Assembly (NCBI GenBank): GCA_947069175.1 | Contig: CAMTDV010000013.1 | Span: 59,464,610-59,528,609 of the forward strand | Direction: 5' to 3' | Source: Scalesia atractyloides | Taxonomy: Eukaryota > Streptophyta > Magnoliopsida > Asterales > Asteraceae | Length of the DNA: 64,000 nt | In this document: positions 44,912 through 57,149 of the stretch, in pieces | Numbering within the stretch: the first letter of the stretch is position 1 | Layout of the letters: every line of letters begins with the position of its first letter | Program-made: the position numbers and the translations under genes | The notes under the pieces: generated by a model | The model's database searches: none | What the model was told of the DNA's origin: nothing | Seen by the model: the letters and a program-made list of their open reading frames with translations, nothing else

Positions 44912-45318
44912 ATGTCGTCTAGACAGCAACGAAGGGGAAAAAGATTAGGAAGGTCTCAGGAACGTTTGGCCACTCAGATCGCGAAACAAATGGCCACGAT
45001 ATTGCCTGACATTGTGGTACAAGTACAACAAGCCCTTGCTACAAATCCTACTAACCCTCCTCAACAACAGAACCAGAACATCGACAACCCTCCTACCAAC
45101 TAGTGCTCTTACAAACATTTTAAGTCCTGTGATCCTCCAAAATTTGAAGGAACCGAGGGTGTCAATGCTCTCCTACATTGGTTCGAGGAGATGGAAAACA
45201 CCTTCCTAAACTGCGATTGTCCTGAGGATCGCAAGGTTCGATACGCCACCGGGAGACTACTTGGAGTAGCCCTCACTTGGTGGAACACTGAGAAAGGGGA
45301 GAGGGGACTGAGGATGCG
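44912..45318 (+). pseudogene. H gag, N-terminal part
   Basis: ATG 44912 (MSSRQQRRGKRLGRSQERLA) starts a basic head followed by a helical LPDIVVQVQQALATNP segment and a Gln/Asn-rich hinge. A TAG at 45101-45103 interrupts it in frame; the capsid start (CSYKHFKSCDPPKFEGTEGV, LLHWFEEMENTFLNCDCPED, ALTWWNTEKGERG) continues in the same frame to about 45310, where a small indel shifts the frame. Gag would form the cytoplasmic particle. The single TAG may be a point mutation or a readthrough site; a mutation is more likely, since other breaks exist. Confidence 0.72.
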
Positions 45319-45948
45319 ATGGCCTTAACTTGGGAGGAGTTAAGGGAAATCATGACTAGGCGTTTCTGTCCTAGAAGTGAAATTAAGAAGTTGGAGGATG
45401 AATTTCATGCTCTAAAGCAAAAGGAGGGTGATCACTCTACTTACAACAAGAGGTTCTTGGAGTTGAACCAAATGGTTTCAAATTTATTCACTCCAACCTA
45501 TCGTCTGATCGAGCATTATATTCGAGGACTTCCCTCGAAAATCCAAGATTCAGTTCTCAGCATTTCACCAGTAACACTTGAAGCTGCCATGGAGTTCCAA
45601 ATTCGCAACGGGAAGTTCAAAGAAGAGAAGAAGAAAGCCCCTATTGAGGGACAAACTTCAAACCACCCCATTCCTTCCTCTAAGTTTGCTAACAAGAGGA
45701 AGCGTAACACCAGGAATTTTGCAGTTACCCAAACCAACACCCCTATTCCTGCTGCACCCATTACTCAAGTCACTCCTTCACCCGCACCATACAGAAGACC
45801 CTACACAGGCCCATTACCAAAATGTAACCGTTGTCAGTATCACCATTCCCTGATCATCCTTGCCAATACTGCACCGGCTGCGGTCGCGCAGGACATACTG
45901 TTCAAAACTGCCGCATGCCTCAACGAACAAATCGCCACCAACCTTTAA
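45319..45948 (+). pseudogene. H gag capsid C-terminal part
   Basis: 209-codon frame. It reads LTWEELREIMTRRFCPRSEI, KKLEDEFHALKQKEGDHSTY and the IEHYIRGLPSKIQDSVLSIS region, i.e. the second half of a gypsy gag capsid domain, then a Lys-rich and Pro/Thr-rich tail ending [10 protein letters not shown]. The last about 35 codons are out of register: near 45845 sense passes to the pol frame that starts at 45831, so this overlap marks an indel rather than a real frameshift site. Confidence 0.78.
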
Positions 45949-48563
45949 CCCAAACCCACCAACAGTTAATGGGTCAAGCCCAACAACCCCTACCATTTCC
46001 ACCCACCCAACATTTAGCCCAAACATACTACCAACCCAATTATCCTATGGGCCAACCTATGCGGGCTTGTTTCAATTGCGGCGACCCAAGTCATTTCAGA
46101 AACACATGTCCAAGACTGGTTAATATTATTCATGCTCAGGCCCAAGCCAACCCAGTGAACCAAGCGAACCAAGCTCCTCCACCTGCAAGAGGAAGAGTTT
46201 TCAATATTAACGCGAACCAGGCCAGAGCTGACGGCAATGTGGTCAACGGTACGTTCCTTATAAATGGTAGATATGCCTCTATGTTATTTGATACTGGTGC
46301 GGATAGAAGTTTTGTGTCATTAGAATTTGAACCTATCTTAAGCAAAAATCGGGATAAGCTCACGGAATCCATAACGGTAGAAGTTGCGGACGGGAAACCA
46401 GTTTCATTAGACTCTATATTACGCAACTGTACACTCACCTTAAACGACCACGATTTCTCAGTCGACCTTATTCCAATGAAGCTGGGAAGTTTCGACATCA
46501 TAATCGGTATGGATTGGCTCAGCCAACATCAGGCGGAAGTTGTATGTCGTGAAAAATTTATTCGTATTCCTCTTTCAAACGGTCAGACTCTTCGAATCAT
46601 TGGAGAAACCTCGTCGAAAGGGCTCAGCTTAATGTCTTGTCTTCAAGCACAAAAATATCTTCGCAAGAATTATGTCGCGTTTTTAGCTCATATCATCAAG
46701 AAGGGGACCACAGAGAAGAAACTTGAAGACATTCCTGTAGTAAAAGACTTTCCACAAGTTTTTCCTGACGACATTTCAGGACTTCCTCCAGTTAGAGACG
46801 TCGAATTCCGTATTGATCTTATACCTGGTGCTACACCAGTTGCAAAGTCTCCATATAGGTTAGCCCCCTCTGAAATGCAAGAGCTAGCCAGTCAATTACA
46901 AGAGTTGACTGACAAGGGATTCATACGTCCTAGCTCATCGCCTTGGGGTGCACCTGTCCTTTTTGTAAAGAAGAAAGATGGATCTTTTCGTATGTGCATC
47001 GACTACAGAGAGCTCAACAAGTTAACCATCAAAAATCGCTATCCCTTACCTCGCATTGATGATCTTCTTGACCAACTACAAGGTGCCAGCTGCTTTTCGA
47101 AAATCGATCTTCGATCTGGCTTTCATCAGCTTAGAGTGCATGAAGAAGACGTCCCTAAGACTGCTTTTCGAACTCGTTATGGCCACTATGAATTCATGGT
47201 TATGCCGTTTGGATTAACCAACGCACCAGCTGTTTTCATGGACCTAATGAACAGAGTCTGCAAACCTTACCTTGATCGATTTGTTATAGTTTTCATCGAC
47301 GATATTCTTATTTATTCAAAATCTAAAGCTGATCATGAACGTCATCTTCGACTCGTTCTTGCACTTCTAGAAAAGGAAAAGCTTTATGCCAAGTTCTCTA
47401 AATGTGAATTCTGGTTAAAAGAGGTGCAATTCCTCGGGCATGTAGTCAATGACAAAGGAATACATGTTGACCCTTCAAAGATCAAAGTAGTTCAAGAATG
47501 GCAAGCTCCACGCACACCAACTGAAGTAAGATCTTTTCTTGGACTAGCTAGCTATTATCGTCGGTTCATTTCAAACTTCTCTCGCATTGCTGTGCCACTC
47601 ACGGCTTTAACTCATAAGGGAAAACCTTTCGTATGGAGACCCAAGCAAGAAGAAGCTTTTCAAACTCTTAAACAAAAACTTTGTGATGCACCAATCCTCA
47701 CTCTTCCTGAAGGTTGTGATGATTTTGTAGTCTATTGCGACGCGTCAGGGCAAGGATTAGGCTGTGTTCTCATGCAAAGAGGAAAAGTCATAGCTTATGC
47801 CTCGAGACAACTCAAGACGCATGAAAAGAACTACACCACTCATGACCTAGAACTTGGAGCCGTTGTATTCGCTCTTAAGATATGGAGACATTATCTCTAT
47901 GGTACTAAGTGTGAAATATACACTGACCACAAGAGTCTTCAACATATCTTCGATCAAAAAGAGTTAAATATGAGGCAACGAAGTTGGGTCGAACTTCTGA
48001 ATGTTTACGACTGTGAAATTAGATACCACCCTGGTAAGGCAAATGTGGTGGCTGATGCACTTAGTCGAAAGGGTTATGCAAACTCCATTCATCTTCTATG
48101 TTCGCAAATAATAACCGACATTAAAGATCAAATTCGAGAAGCTCAACACGTTTCAATAACAGAAGAAGATGTACGAAAAGAGATGTCCTGTGGAGCCGAG
48201 CTAAAACTTGAAACTAAATCAGACGGTATCCTGTATTACCTAGATCGTATCTGGATTCCTAACCACAACAATCTTCGTGAAACTCTTATGAATGAAGCTC
48301 ACAAAACGCGATATTCTATACACCCAGGAGCCGATAAGATGTATCAAGACCTACGGTACACCTATTGGTGGCCTGGAATGAAGAAGGATATTGCCGTTTT
48401 TGTTTCCAAGTGTCTCACATGTTCCAAGGTGAAGGCCGAACATCAAAGACCCTCAGGACTTCTAGTCCAACCGGAAATACCTGTATGGAAGTGGGAAAAT
48501 ATAACCATGGATTTCATTACCGGGTTACTCGCACTTCTGGTGGGTATGACACTATATGGGTGA
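45831..48563 (+). CDS. H gag-pol segment: zinc knuckles, protease, RT, RNase H, integrase head
   Basis: 910-codon open frame, the longest in the window. Zinc knuckles [14 protein letters not shown] (residues 14-27) and [14 protein letters not shown] (80-93); protease LFDTGAD (catalytic Asp144) to [12 protein letters not shown] (about 209-220); RT from about 350 with DYREL (391), [15 protein letters not shown] (448-462) and FIDD (478-481); RNase H with Asp627, Glu674, Asp689 and Asp732; integrase zinc head [11 protein letters not shown]...[11 protein letters not shown] to about 880. All catalytic residues are present. The last about 20 residues are out of register after an indel near 48535. 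Internal start; the real product would begin in gag. Confidence 0.88.
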   Translation: MSVSPFPDHPCQYCTGCGRAGHTVQNCRMPQRTNRHQPLTQTHQQLMGQAQQPLPFPPTQHLAQTYYQPNYPMGQPMRACFNCGDPSHFRNTCPRLVNIIHAQAQANPVNQANQAPPPARGRVFNINANQARADGNVVNGTFLINGRYASMLFDTGADRSFVSLEFEPILSKNRDKLTESITVEVADGKPVSLDSILRNCTLTLNDHDFSVDLIPMKLGSFDIIIGMDWLSQHQAEVVCREKFIRIPLSNGQTLRIIGETSSKGLSLMSCLQAQKYLRKNYVAFLAHIIKKGTTEKKLEDIPVVKDFPQVFPDDISGLPPVRDVEFRIDLIPGATPVAKSPYRLAPSEMQELASQLQELTDKGFIRPSSSPWGAPVLFVKKKDGSFRMCIDYRELNKLTIKNRYPLPRIDDLLDQLQGASCFSKIDLRSGFHQLRVHEEDVPKTAFRTRYGHYEFMVMPFGLTNAPAVFMDLMNRVCKPYLDRFVIVFIDDILIYSKSKADHERHLRLVLALLEKEKLYAKFSKCEFWLKEVQFLGHVVNDKGIHVDPSKIKVVQEWQAPRTPTEVRSFLGLASYYRRFISNFSRIAVPLTALTHKGKPFVWRPKQEEAFQTLKQKLCDAPILTLPEGCDDFVVYCDASGQGLGCVLMQRGKVIAYASRQLKTHEKNYTTHDLELGAVVFALKIWRHYLYGTKCEIYTDHKSLQHIFDQKELNMRQRSWVELLNVYDCEIRYHPGKANVVADALSRKGYANSIHLLCSQIITDIKDQIREAQHVSITEEDVRKEMSCGAELKLETKSDGILYYLDRIWIPNHNNLRETLMNEAHKTRYSIHPGADKMYQDLRYTYWWPGMKKDIAVFVSKCLTCSKVKAEHQRPSGLLVQPEIPVWKWENITMDFITGLLALLVGMTLYG

Positions 48564-49561
48564 TTATAGACCGACTTACAAAATCAGCTCATTTTATTCC
48601 TATCCGCGAAGATTTCAAGAACGAAAAGCTTGCACGTATTTATATCAACGAAATCGTGAGCCGGCATGGGGTACCATTAAGTATTACTTCTGATCGTGAT
48701 GGTCGTTTCACCTCACGAACATGGCAAGCAGTACAATCCGCTATAGGCACACGATTAGATCTCAGTACCGCCTATCATCCTCAAACTGATGGACAGTCTG
48801 AGCGCACCATTCAAACTCTTGAGGATATGCTTAGAGCATGTGTCATAGACTTCAAGGGAAATTGGGACGCCCACCTACCATTAGTTGAATTTTCGTACAA
48901 CAACAGCTATCATTCGAGCATTGGCATGGCACCTTTTGAAGCCTTATATGGTCCTAAGTGCCGATCTCCTGTATGTTGGCACGAAATTGGGGAAGCACAA
49001 ATTACTGGTCCAGAATTAATCCAAGAAACCACAGACAAGATTCATCAAATTCGAAACAATCTTCTAGCAGCTCAAAGTCGTCAAAAGAGTTATACAGATA
49101 AACGACGGAAGCCCTTAGAGTTTAACATTGGTGATCATGTGCTTTTAAAAGTATCACCGTGGAAGGGAGTAGTTCGTTTTGGTCAAAAAGGGAAGCTAGC
49201 ACCACGTTACGTAGGACCTTTCAAGATACTCGAAAGAGTAGGTCCTGTAGCATACAAGCTTGACCTACTAGAAGAACTCAACAGGATTCATCCCACATTC
49301 CACGTGTCGAACTTGAAGAAGTGCCTCGCTGATGAGAATCTCCTTATTCCGCTGGAAGATATTCAGATTGATGAATCTATGCATTTTATTGAAAGACCAG
49401 TGGAGATCATGGACTACGGGGAGAAGCGTCTTCGTCGAAGTCGCATTCCAATTGTTAGGGTACGCTGGGAATCGAAACGGGGACCTGGGTTTACTTGGGA
49501 ACGTGAAGACTCAATGCGTGAAAAATACCCGCATCTTTTTCCTACTACTTCAACTACTTAA
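48536..49561 (+). CDS. H integrase core and chromodomain
   Basis: Belongs to a frame open from 48365; pol sense starts at about 48536. Integrase core: Asp in [17 protein letters not shown], Asp in [10 protein letters not shown], Glu in [16 protein letters not shown], all intact. Then the GPX-type segment ([47 protein letters not shown]) and a C-terminal chromodomain ([39 protein letters not shown]) ending [12 protein letters not shown]. Chromodomains steer chromovirus integration to marked chromatin. One indel separates it from the upstream frame. Confidence 0.88.
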   Translation, partial: SGGYDTIWVIIDRLTKSAHFIPIREDFKNEKLARIYINEIVSRHGVPLSITSDRDGRFTSRTWQAVQSAIGTRLDLSTAYHPQTDGQSERTIQTLEDMLRACVIDFKGNWDAHLPLVEFSYNNSYHSSIGMAPFEALYGPKCRSPVCWHEIGEAQITGPELIQETTDKIHQIRNNLLAAQSRQKSYTDKRRKPLEFNIGDHVLLKVSPWKGVVRFGQKGKLAPRYVGPFKILERVGPVAYKLDLLEELNRIHPTFHVSNLKKCLADENLLIPLEDIQIDESMHFIERPVEIMDYGEKRLRRSRIPIVRVRWESKRGPGFTWEREDSMREKYPHLFPTTSTT

Positions 49562-49580
49562 ATTTCGGGACGAAATTCCT

Positions 49581-49595
49581 AAAAGTAGGGGATAC
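49581..49595 (+). promoter_or_regulatory. H polypurine tract
   Basis: AAAAGTAGGGGATAC immediately before the 3' LTR start TGTAACATTT, and after the GGGACGAAATTCC wording that follows Tekay pol. Confidence 0.8.
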
Positions 49596-49778
49596 TGTAA
49601 CATTTGTAAAAATCGGGTCTTCAAAACCCGCTCCGTTTTGTAATCAAGTACCAAGTTATAAAAGTTACATTAATTATTTATGATTATTTTGAGTTAAAAC
49701 GTTACATAATTAATAAATAAACTAAACTATAAAAATTATATTTGATAAAAAGTTAAAATAAAATAAATAAAAAAATAA

Positions 49779-49862
49779 TGAAGCTGCCGGGATTCGAACC
49801 CGGGTCAGCTAAGACTCTTCAACAACTTAACACTCATTCCCTAAACCACTCCGCCACATTGT
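49779..49862 (-). ncRNA. Ser/Leu-tRNA-like Pol III module in H 3' LTR
   Basis: Same as in the 5' LTR but with a perfect B box GGTTCGAATCC (plus 49790-49800) and a fully paired T arm CCGGG-TTCGAAT-CCCGG. A box TGGCGGAGTGG is at plus 49846-49856. The acceptor stem is still unpaired. Confidence 0.62.
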
Positions 49863-50704
49863 GTTTTCTGCTAACTCTAGGAACACAAATGAATCTTATA
49901 CACAAACTCAGTTATAACCGATGGCGCCATCTGAGAAACTGTAATCGGCAAACCAAGCGTCAAATCGATTGTTTACCTCACACATTCAGTTTATAACCGA
50001 TGCACGACGGTTTTTAATCAATCAGAAATTGATTAAACTTCAAGACTCATCATTGTTGATTTTAAAACCGAAAAAGAACATCAAGTTCAGAATTTCACAA
50101 AATCCAGACCACTCTCGCGATTCAGAGATATCATACCCATACTCTATTTCCTTTTGGTCGCATTTCCAGACCATCAGAGCGCCTAAAACAGCTCGCCGGA
50201 ATTCTCTGCAAAAGTCGTCGGAAAACCGTATTCAACTCAAACCGGTAAAATACTTCTACTTTACGGTTTCAATCTATTGTTAGAACCTTACAAACATTAA
50301 CCCATCGCTCAAAATCAACCACAGACGTCATTGCTGGACTTTCTGTGTTCGCCGGAAAACTTCTGGAATTGCCGGAAACTAGTTAATTATCGGTATGCAC
50401 ATTCCAACGCACTGATAATCAATACTCATTAGTTCAATTTCATATCTAATCCCTTAAATCTGTTAATTGATTCTCGCAGCCGAAGGTTTCAAAAACAGAG
50501 CCGACAAGTTTCGCCGGACTCTCTGAAGAAGACAACCTGTTCGGTATCTTCTTTCCCCAAACTTTTCGGTGCAATGCATTCAAACTAGACATCATGTTTA
50601 TTAACTAAATTAATCACGAATCGGTTGTTTGATTGATGTCTACGTTCGTAATGAAGAAGACGAGTTCAGTGATAACATAAGATTAATTAAAATCGGAAAT
50701 ATAA

Positions 50705-51178
50705 ACGGGTTAGACACACAGTCCAGCGGTGGACTGTGTGCAAACAAAAACTATACGTCCCGAGTTCGATCCCTGCTACACGCACACCTTGTGTAATAAA
50801 ATGTCTTTTTGATCAAGAATTAAACCGGGTTAACTCGGATAGTTGTTAAGTATAATAAAAACCTAGATAATAACCGGGTTAGACACACAGTCCAGCGGTG
50901 GACTGTGTGCAACATGAACTACACGTCGCGCGTTCGAAACCCGTCACGAGCACCGGTCCGATTGAATTAAAATGTTTTTGCAAATAAAGGAAATTCGGTT
51001 AAATTGAATAAGTGTATAAATATAATTAAAAACGAGATTAGTTCGGGTTAGACACGTAGCTCAGTTGGTAGAGCTGCGTGCACGCGAACGGGAGGTCGCC
51101 GGGTCGTATCTCACCCGGCGCAGATTAATTCGCTGACCGAACCGGTCAACGGTCAACGCTAAAAAAATAATTTTTTTT
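50705..51178 (+). ncRNA. 169-bp x 3 tRNA-like array in H 3' LTR
   Basis: Hairpins at 50715-50740, 50884-50909 and 51053-51080, again exactly 169 bp apart. The A box of unit 3 is intact (51057-51068); the T-arm part of unit 3 differs from the 5' LTR copy (GGTCGTATC against GTACGAATC). T-runs follow, the last at 51171-51178. Confidence 0.6.
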
Positions 51179-52250
51179 ATATTTTTATTTATTTAATTTA
51201 ATTTAAAAATCAATTAAAAATACTTAATAATAGCATTTTTAAAGATAGAAAATAGCTATAAACTCACAAAAATATATCTAAAAATTTCATTAAAATCCTT
51301 AATAAAATCCATCCATTTAATATATTTTTCCATTATTATTTAGGTTAGTATTCCTCGTTGATCCGCTCATCTAAATCGTGCGCATCTCGCCATCTCCAAT
51401 CCAACGCACCCAATGTGAGTGAATCTTACAAATTCCCCGTTTTAATCACGTTTTGGGGTGTATCATGTGTCTTTGTATATATATATTATTACTAAACCAT
51501 TGTGCATACATCATAACATGAGCTTGTGTATTCAGTTTGTTGCTGTTAAGTAGTTATCATTGGATGCAATTTATTATTCAGTACATGCAATTTCATAGGC
51601 CGCCGCTCCCCATTTATGAGCGTTGAGCATGTTCCCCATTTTATTATGAGGTTGAACCTGGCGTGCCCACATACGATCGGCTCCGTTTGATTGAGCCTTG
51701 ATCGCACAGACATTTTCATTTTCAGTACATGCAATATGATCGGCTCCGTTTGATTGAGCCTTGATCGCACAGTTTCATTTATGTTATTTACAGTATGATG
51801 TTGGTATGTTCATGTATGCTGCCATGTGTTATTGTATGTTATAGTTGTGACTGCTATTTGCCATTACTTGATTATTTACATTTGCTCATCTATGATTATG
51901 CACAATATTTCATGGATAAACTAACCATAAAATCTTTATCAAATGTTTATCTAATAAGGTTCACTCGCCAACTTATGTTGACCCAAAAACCCCCATTTTA
52001 CACATGATACAGGTGAAGCAGCTGCAGCTAGGAACACATAGGATTTGGACTAGAAGAATAAAACGATTTAGTATTGGGATTGTTATGCTTGGTTTATTTC
52101 CTTTGTATTGAATGAACATGTTTGGATAGTTGAAAATGTAAATTTTGACTTTATTAAATATGAAACATAATAGTAAATGTCATGAGCTTTGGTGATAACC
52201 TAATTATGCCCCGACTCTTATTCCGCTGCGGGTCGGGGTGTGACAACTTT

Positions 52251-53444
52251 TACTTTCTCATTCCATGTCTGGTTGACTAGTACATCACAAGCCGACGCGG
52301 AACCTTACTTTTACTTTCTCATTCATTTTCTGGTTGACCCGTTCATCACAAGTCAACGCGGAACCTACTCTTACTTTCTTAGTTCTTTGTCAATTCCTTA
52401 TCAACATCTCTAATCGAAACAATAACAACTATAATCCTTCACAATGAGGTTGGATAATTCATTACAATTAGGCGTAATATACAAACGAGAATGGAACATA
52501 CAAGTAACATACCTCGATCTTACGAGCTTTGGGGATTCCGGTTGCATGAACCTTCTTCCTTCACGCCTACATTTTTCAATCAACATGCTTAAATCTCATG
52601 TCTTATTTCATTCTTTCATTAACATTATTGAGTTAACAAATATCATTTAACCAATTCTAGTCATTTAGCATCATGTTCACCTAGAATCTCAATTCAAGGC
52701 ATTTTACCAAACACTTGGCGTGCGTACCACTAACAAGGCATAATGTACAAGTTTTATATGCATATTTCCACTAGTTCATATCATGGATTATCAAATTAAC
52801 TAGTTCATAAAATTTCTTCATTTAATACTAATCCTAATCAACAACTACATATATCATACATCAAACATCAATCTATAAGATCTTAGTGAATCATTAGGTT
52901 TCATCAACATTCTTCTTCAAGTGGGTTTCATTCAAATCATCAAAACAATCAAAATTTAGACATAGTTCATCTTCTACATGTTGTTACTAAGTAGTATTCA
53001 TGGTCAATTTCATCAAACAATCATGGTGTACACACAACCCACTCAATCAATCCGCTAAAACGAAAAATACAACTTACTTGATGATTAGAACATCTAGATG
53101 ATCATCAATTTTGATTCATGCATAAGTTTGGGGCTCATTCTCCTTCTAATCAATGGATTCTTGTTGAGCAAGGGTTTCCCTTGCTTCTTCCTCTTTCTCA
53201 GTCGACTCACACACACCCCAGATGTTGTGTGTGTGTGTGTTTTTAATTTTTATTTATTATCTTTCTAATGTATTCATTTTGGCCCCTATAGTTTGATGTT
53301 TATATTATTTTGGTCAAAATTATTCTTTAATTTAAAACTCTATTTACATTCTACTAAATCTTAATCTTAGTCTCATTAGGCAACACTTATGTTTGCGTAT
53401 AACCTATCTTAACATATCATCATGCCTATAAATTTTGGGATGTT
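52251..53444 (-). repeat. F 3' LTR, second piece
   Basis: Continues the third 61-bp unit exactly after the H target duplication; units 4 and 5 start at 52272 and 52333. It follows the solo LTR to about 31376, including the GT microsatellite (53205-53241). The last bases differ from the solo LTR (no TACA end), so the right edge is approximate. Confidence 0.85.
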
Positions 53445-53461
53445 TCGTCCTTGAAACTTGA

Positions 53462-54631
53462 TCACGTACCAAATAATTCTGGGTAGTGTTTGCACATTTC
53501 GTCCTCCATTTCCCAAGTAAGATCTGATCCTTTTCGATGCGGCCATTGGATCAAAACTTGTCTAATGACTTTCTTGCCCAGATGCTTCACTTTAAAATCC
53601 TTTACAGCTACCGGCCTTCTATATAATTCATTTTCTTATCCAATTAAATATCATCGAGTGGTACAAAAGCGGTCTCATCCACGAGACATTTTCTTAGTTG
53701 TGACACATGAAAAGTGTCATGTATTCCATCTAACGCCGGCAGTAACTCCAGCTGGTATGCTACCTTTCCAACCCGAGATTTAATTTTAAAAGGGCCAATG
53801 TAACGGGGACCGAGTTTTCCTCGTTTACGGAATCGAATTACCCCCTTCCATGGCGAAACCTTCAACAACACATGATCCCCTACTTGAAATTCGATGGGTC
53901 GTCTTCTTCGATCTGCATAAGCTTTCTGTCGGTCTTGTGTTGCCTTCTGTCGGGCCCTTGCGATATCGATCTTCTCATTAATTTCAGCTACCACGTCTTT
54001 AGGCGCGATGTCTCTTTGACCTACTTCCCCCCAACATACGGGGGTTCTACACTTCCTTCCATATAACATTCGTATGGTGCCATGTGAATGCCGTTATGGT
54101 AGCTATTATTGTACTCGAATTCAACTAATGGAAAATGGTCATCCCAGTTTCCCCCAAAATCTAAGACACAAGCTCTCAACATATCCACAAGCATTTGGAT
54201 TGTCCTTTCTGTTTATCCATCCGTTTGTGGATGGTAAGTGGTAGTAAAGTGGAGTTTCGTCCCCATTTGTTCATGAAAGTTTTGCCAAAAACGTGATGTA
54301 AATCTAGTGTCTCGATCTGACACAATGGTGAGGGTACTCCATGACGAGCTACGATTTCATTTGTAAAAATCTCTGCCATCCTTGTGGACGAATAGCCTTC
54401 TTTGATAGGTAGGAAATAGGCACTCTTGGTGAGTCGATCCATGATTACCCATATAGCATCGTGCCCTTTTCGTGTTTCGGGAAGTTTAGTCACTAAATCC
54501 ATGGTTACGTCTTCCCATTTCCACCTCGGAATTTCTAAGGGTTGTAATTCACCACACGACTTCTGGTGTTCCGCTTTCACTTGTGAACATGTTAAACATT
54601 TAGCAACATATTTAACAATACCTCGTTTCAT
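53462..54631 (-). pseudogene. F integrase and chromodomain
   Basis: Minus strand. Frame 54631-54176 has the zinc-head end (CLTCSQVKAEHQKS), AIWVIMDRLTKSAYFLPIKE (catalytic Asp) and [11 protein letters not shown], then an indel scrambles the second Asp region. Frame 54069-53644 has LYGRKCRTPVCWGEVGQRDI and the GPX segment ([36 protein letters not shown]). After a stop, the chromodomain end TWEMEDEMCKHYPELFGT is readable to the TGA at 53462-53464. Broken in at least two places. Confidence 0.78.
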
Positions 54632-54819
54632 TCCTGGACACCGTTAATTTTTCTTCAAATCTCGATACATTTTCGTTGCTCCCAGATGTATTAAGTATCG
54701 TGATTTATGAGCTTCTTCAAGTAATATCTCCTTTACTTCACATAACCAAGGAATCCAGATTCGTCCATACCGAGTTTTGGTTCCGTTTGCGTTTTCCTCC
54801 TACTTGTCCACAATTCCTT

Positions 54820-56212
54820 TTATTCTTTCTTTCTTAGGATCTTTGCATTTAGTGACCTTATTTGTGCTTCCTGTATTATGTCAAGGAGATGAGGCGTAAC
54901 AATCATCCTCATATACTTCACCCGAATTAGGGTTGGATGTTCCTTTCGGCTAAGAGCATCCGCCACTACATTTGCTTTGCCCAGATGATAAAGGATTTCA
55001 CAATTATAGTCCTTAATCAATTCTAACCACCTCCGTTGTCTCATGTTGAGATCTTTTTGTTCGAAGAAGTACTTGGACTTTTATGGTCCGAGTATATCGT
55101 GCACTTTGTTCCATATAAATAATGTCGCCATAGTTTTAAAGCGAACACCACAGCGGCCAATTCTAGATCATGTGTTGGGTAATTTTCTTCATGTGGTTGA
55201 GCTGTCTTGAGGCGTATGCTATAACTCTACCTCGTTGCATTAATACACCTCCTAACCCCTATCGTGAGGCATCTGTGTACACTACTAAATCTTCCGTTCC
55301 ATCTGGCAGGGTTAATACCGGTGCATTAGACATTTTCCCTTTCAGATCTTGAAATGCTTTTTCCTGTTCGGGACCCCATACAAACTTCTCGCTTTTCTTT
55401 GTTAATTTGGTCATGGGTTGGGCTAGTTTGGAGAAGTCTTGAATAAATTTTCGATAATAGCCCGCTAATCCCAGAAAACTTCTTACTTCATTTGGATTCT
55501 TTGGAGGAACCCATTTCATAACTGCTTCTACCTTCGACGGATCTACTAAAACACCATCTTTGTTAATCACGTGGCTGAGAAATTGCACTTCTCTAAGCCA
55601 AAAGGCACACTTGGAAAACTTTGCATATAAGTTTTCCTTACGAAGAATTTTTAACACTTCACGCAAATGGTTTGCATGATCGGCCTTGCTCCGGGAATAC
55701 ACTAAGATGTCATCTATAAACACTATTACAGATTTATCTAGCATGGGTCGGCATACTCGATTCATAAGGTCCATCAACGCGGCCGGTGTGTTGGTCAATC
55801 CAAAAGACATTACTAAGAACTCGTAATGTCCATATCGGGTTCTAAACGCAGTTTTTGCCACATCTTCTTCACGTACTCTCAGTTGGTGATATCCCGAGTG
55901 CAAATCAATCTTTGAGAACCAACTTGCCCCTCGCAATTGGTCGAAAAGGTCATCAATTCGGGGTAAAGGATAGCGGTTCTTAACCGTTAATTTGCTTAAT
56001 TCCCGATAGTCGATGCACATGCGCATTGATCCGTCCTTCTTCTTTACGAACAATACGGGGGCTCCCCAAGGTGACATACTTGGGCGAATGAAGCCTTTAT
56101 CGAGTAATTCTTGTATTTGGGCCATTAACTCCCGCATTTCTGTAGGGGCTAATTGATAGGGAGTCTTAGCCACCATTTTTGCACCTGGGTATAGTTCAAT
56201 GCGAAATTCCAC
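54820..56212 (-). pseudogene. F reverse transcriptase and RNase H
   Basis: Minus strand, 317-codon frame 56212-55259: [95 protein letters not shown] and the FIDD box ([17 protein letters not shown]), then the connection ([20 protein letters not shown]) and the first RNase H strand [10 protein letters not shown], stopped by a TAG. The C-terminal RNase H and linker follow at 55044-54820 ([16 protein letters not shown]). RT is intact as a domain. Confidence 0.85.
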
Positions 56213-57128
56213 GTCTCGCTCAGAGGAAGTCCCGGTAATTCATCCGGAAACACATCCAGATAGTCATTTACGATTTCTACATCATCAAATTTTGGCGCGT
56301 CTTTAGAGGTGTCTATTACGTAAGCTAGGAATGCCTTACCTTCATTTCGTGCGTATTTGACTGCCTCTACAAGGGTGCATAGCTTCATTTCAACTTTTCT
56401 TTCTCCGTCGATACTAACCCATTTCTCACTCGGTGATAGCACTCGTATAATCTTAGTATCACATTGAATTTCTGCATGGTATCAGGATAGCCAATCCATG
56501 CCTACTATTACTTTGAACTCTCCCAGAATCATGGGCACAAGGTCTATTTCAAATTCCTCGTCTTCTATAACAATTTTACATCCTTTACATACTTCGTTCA
56601 ATAAGTAGTTCTTGCTATCGGCTATTTCTACCTCTAAAGGTATTGGCATTCATTCAATTTTAAAAGAGGGATGGGTTATAAGTTCACGTGATACAAATGA
56701 CCTACTTGCTCCAGAATCAAACAATACATTTGTAGGTATTAAATTGATTAAGAAAATACCTGACACAACATTCGGAAGTGCTTTAGCTTCTTCGGTGGTG
56801 ATTTGGAACATTCTTCCTTTAGCCTTTGGGATATTATCTTTCTTCCTATCATTACCCCCTTTCTCTTTCAGCTTCGGACAATCCGCCTTAATATGTCCCG
56901 GTAAGAAACAACTAAAACATGTTTTGGCCATACTTGGGCATTTGTAGTAAGGGTGCCCTTCTTGACCGCAATTGTAGCATCCTTTCTTACCCAACAAACA
57001 TTCTCCTGAGTGAAGCTTTCCACAAGTTTTGCATCGAGGAAAGCCACCTTTTGCATTATTCTTCTTGTTGTAATCATAGACCTTTTGTTTCTTGGCCGGA
57101 GTCGGGTTAATACTCTTTTTATCGTCAT
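56149..57128 (-). pseudogene. F zinc knuckles and protease
   Basis: Minus strand. Frame 56997-56650 carries the knuckles CYNCGQEGHPYYKC and CFSCFLPGHIKADC, then the protease entry (LPNVVSGIFLINLIPTNVLF) and active site VLFDSGASRSFVS. A third Cys-rich word (CKTCGKLHSGEC) lies upstream in another frame. Frame 56442-56149 covers the protease end and pre-RT region ([20 protein letters not shown]). Two or more frame changes at about 56650 and 56440. Confidence 0.78.
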
Positions 57129-57149
57129 CTTTTCCCCTCGTTCTATTTG

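Larger units (their letters stand above)
41443..52245 (+). mobile_element. Ty3/gypsy Tekay-type chromovirus H, complete structure
   Basis: 10.8 kb with both LTRs (41443-44100 and 49596-52245), PBS, gag-pol and polypurine tract, flanked by the 5-bp target duplication ACTTT (41438-41442, 52246-52250). Removing it restores an exact 61-bp minisatellite unit in the F LTR. About 45 LTR differences by eye suggest a recent insertion. The polyprotein has a TAG at 45101, a shift near 45310, one near 45845 and one near 48535, so this copy is not autonomous as it stands. Confidence 0.95.
49596..52245 (+). repeat. H 3' LTR
   Basis: 2650 bp, nearly identical to the 5' LTR. It carries the same modules: minus-strand tRNA-like (49779-49862), 169-bp array (50705-51178) and hairpin repeats. 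Differences include a 7-bp indel in a GTCAACG repeat after the array and C/T changes elsewhere. Confidence 0.95.

Noticed and set aside
46136..46501. 121-codon minus-strand frame in H
   Set aside because: Shadow of the protease part of the H pol frame; no independent support.
45831..49561. Endogenous pararetrovirus
   Set aside because: LTRs, integrase, chromodomain and target duplications identify a gypsy retrotransposon; no movement protein is seen.
51546..51770. 74-codon minus frame in H 3' LTR
   Set aside because: Produced by the hairpin direct repeat (repeated RSRLNQTEPI words); the 5' LTR copy is broken.
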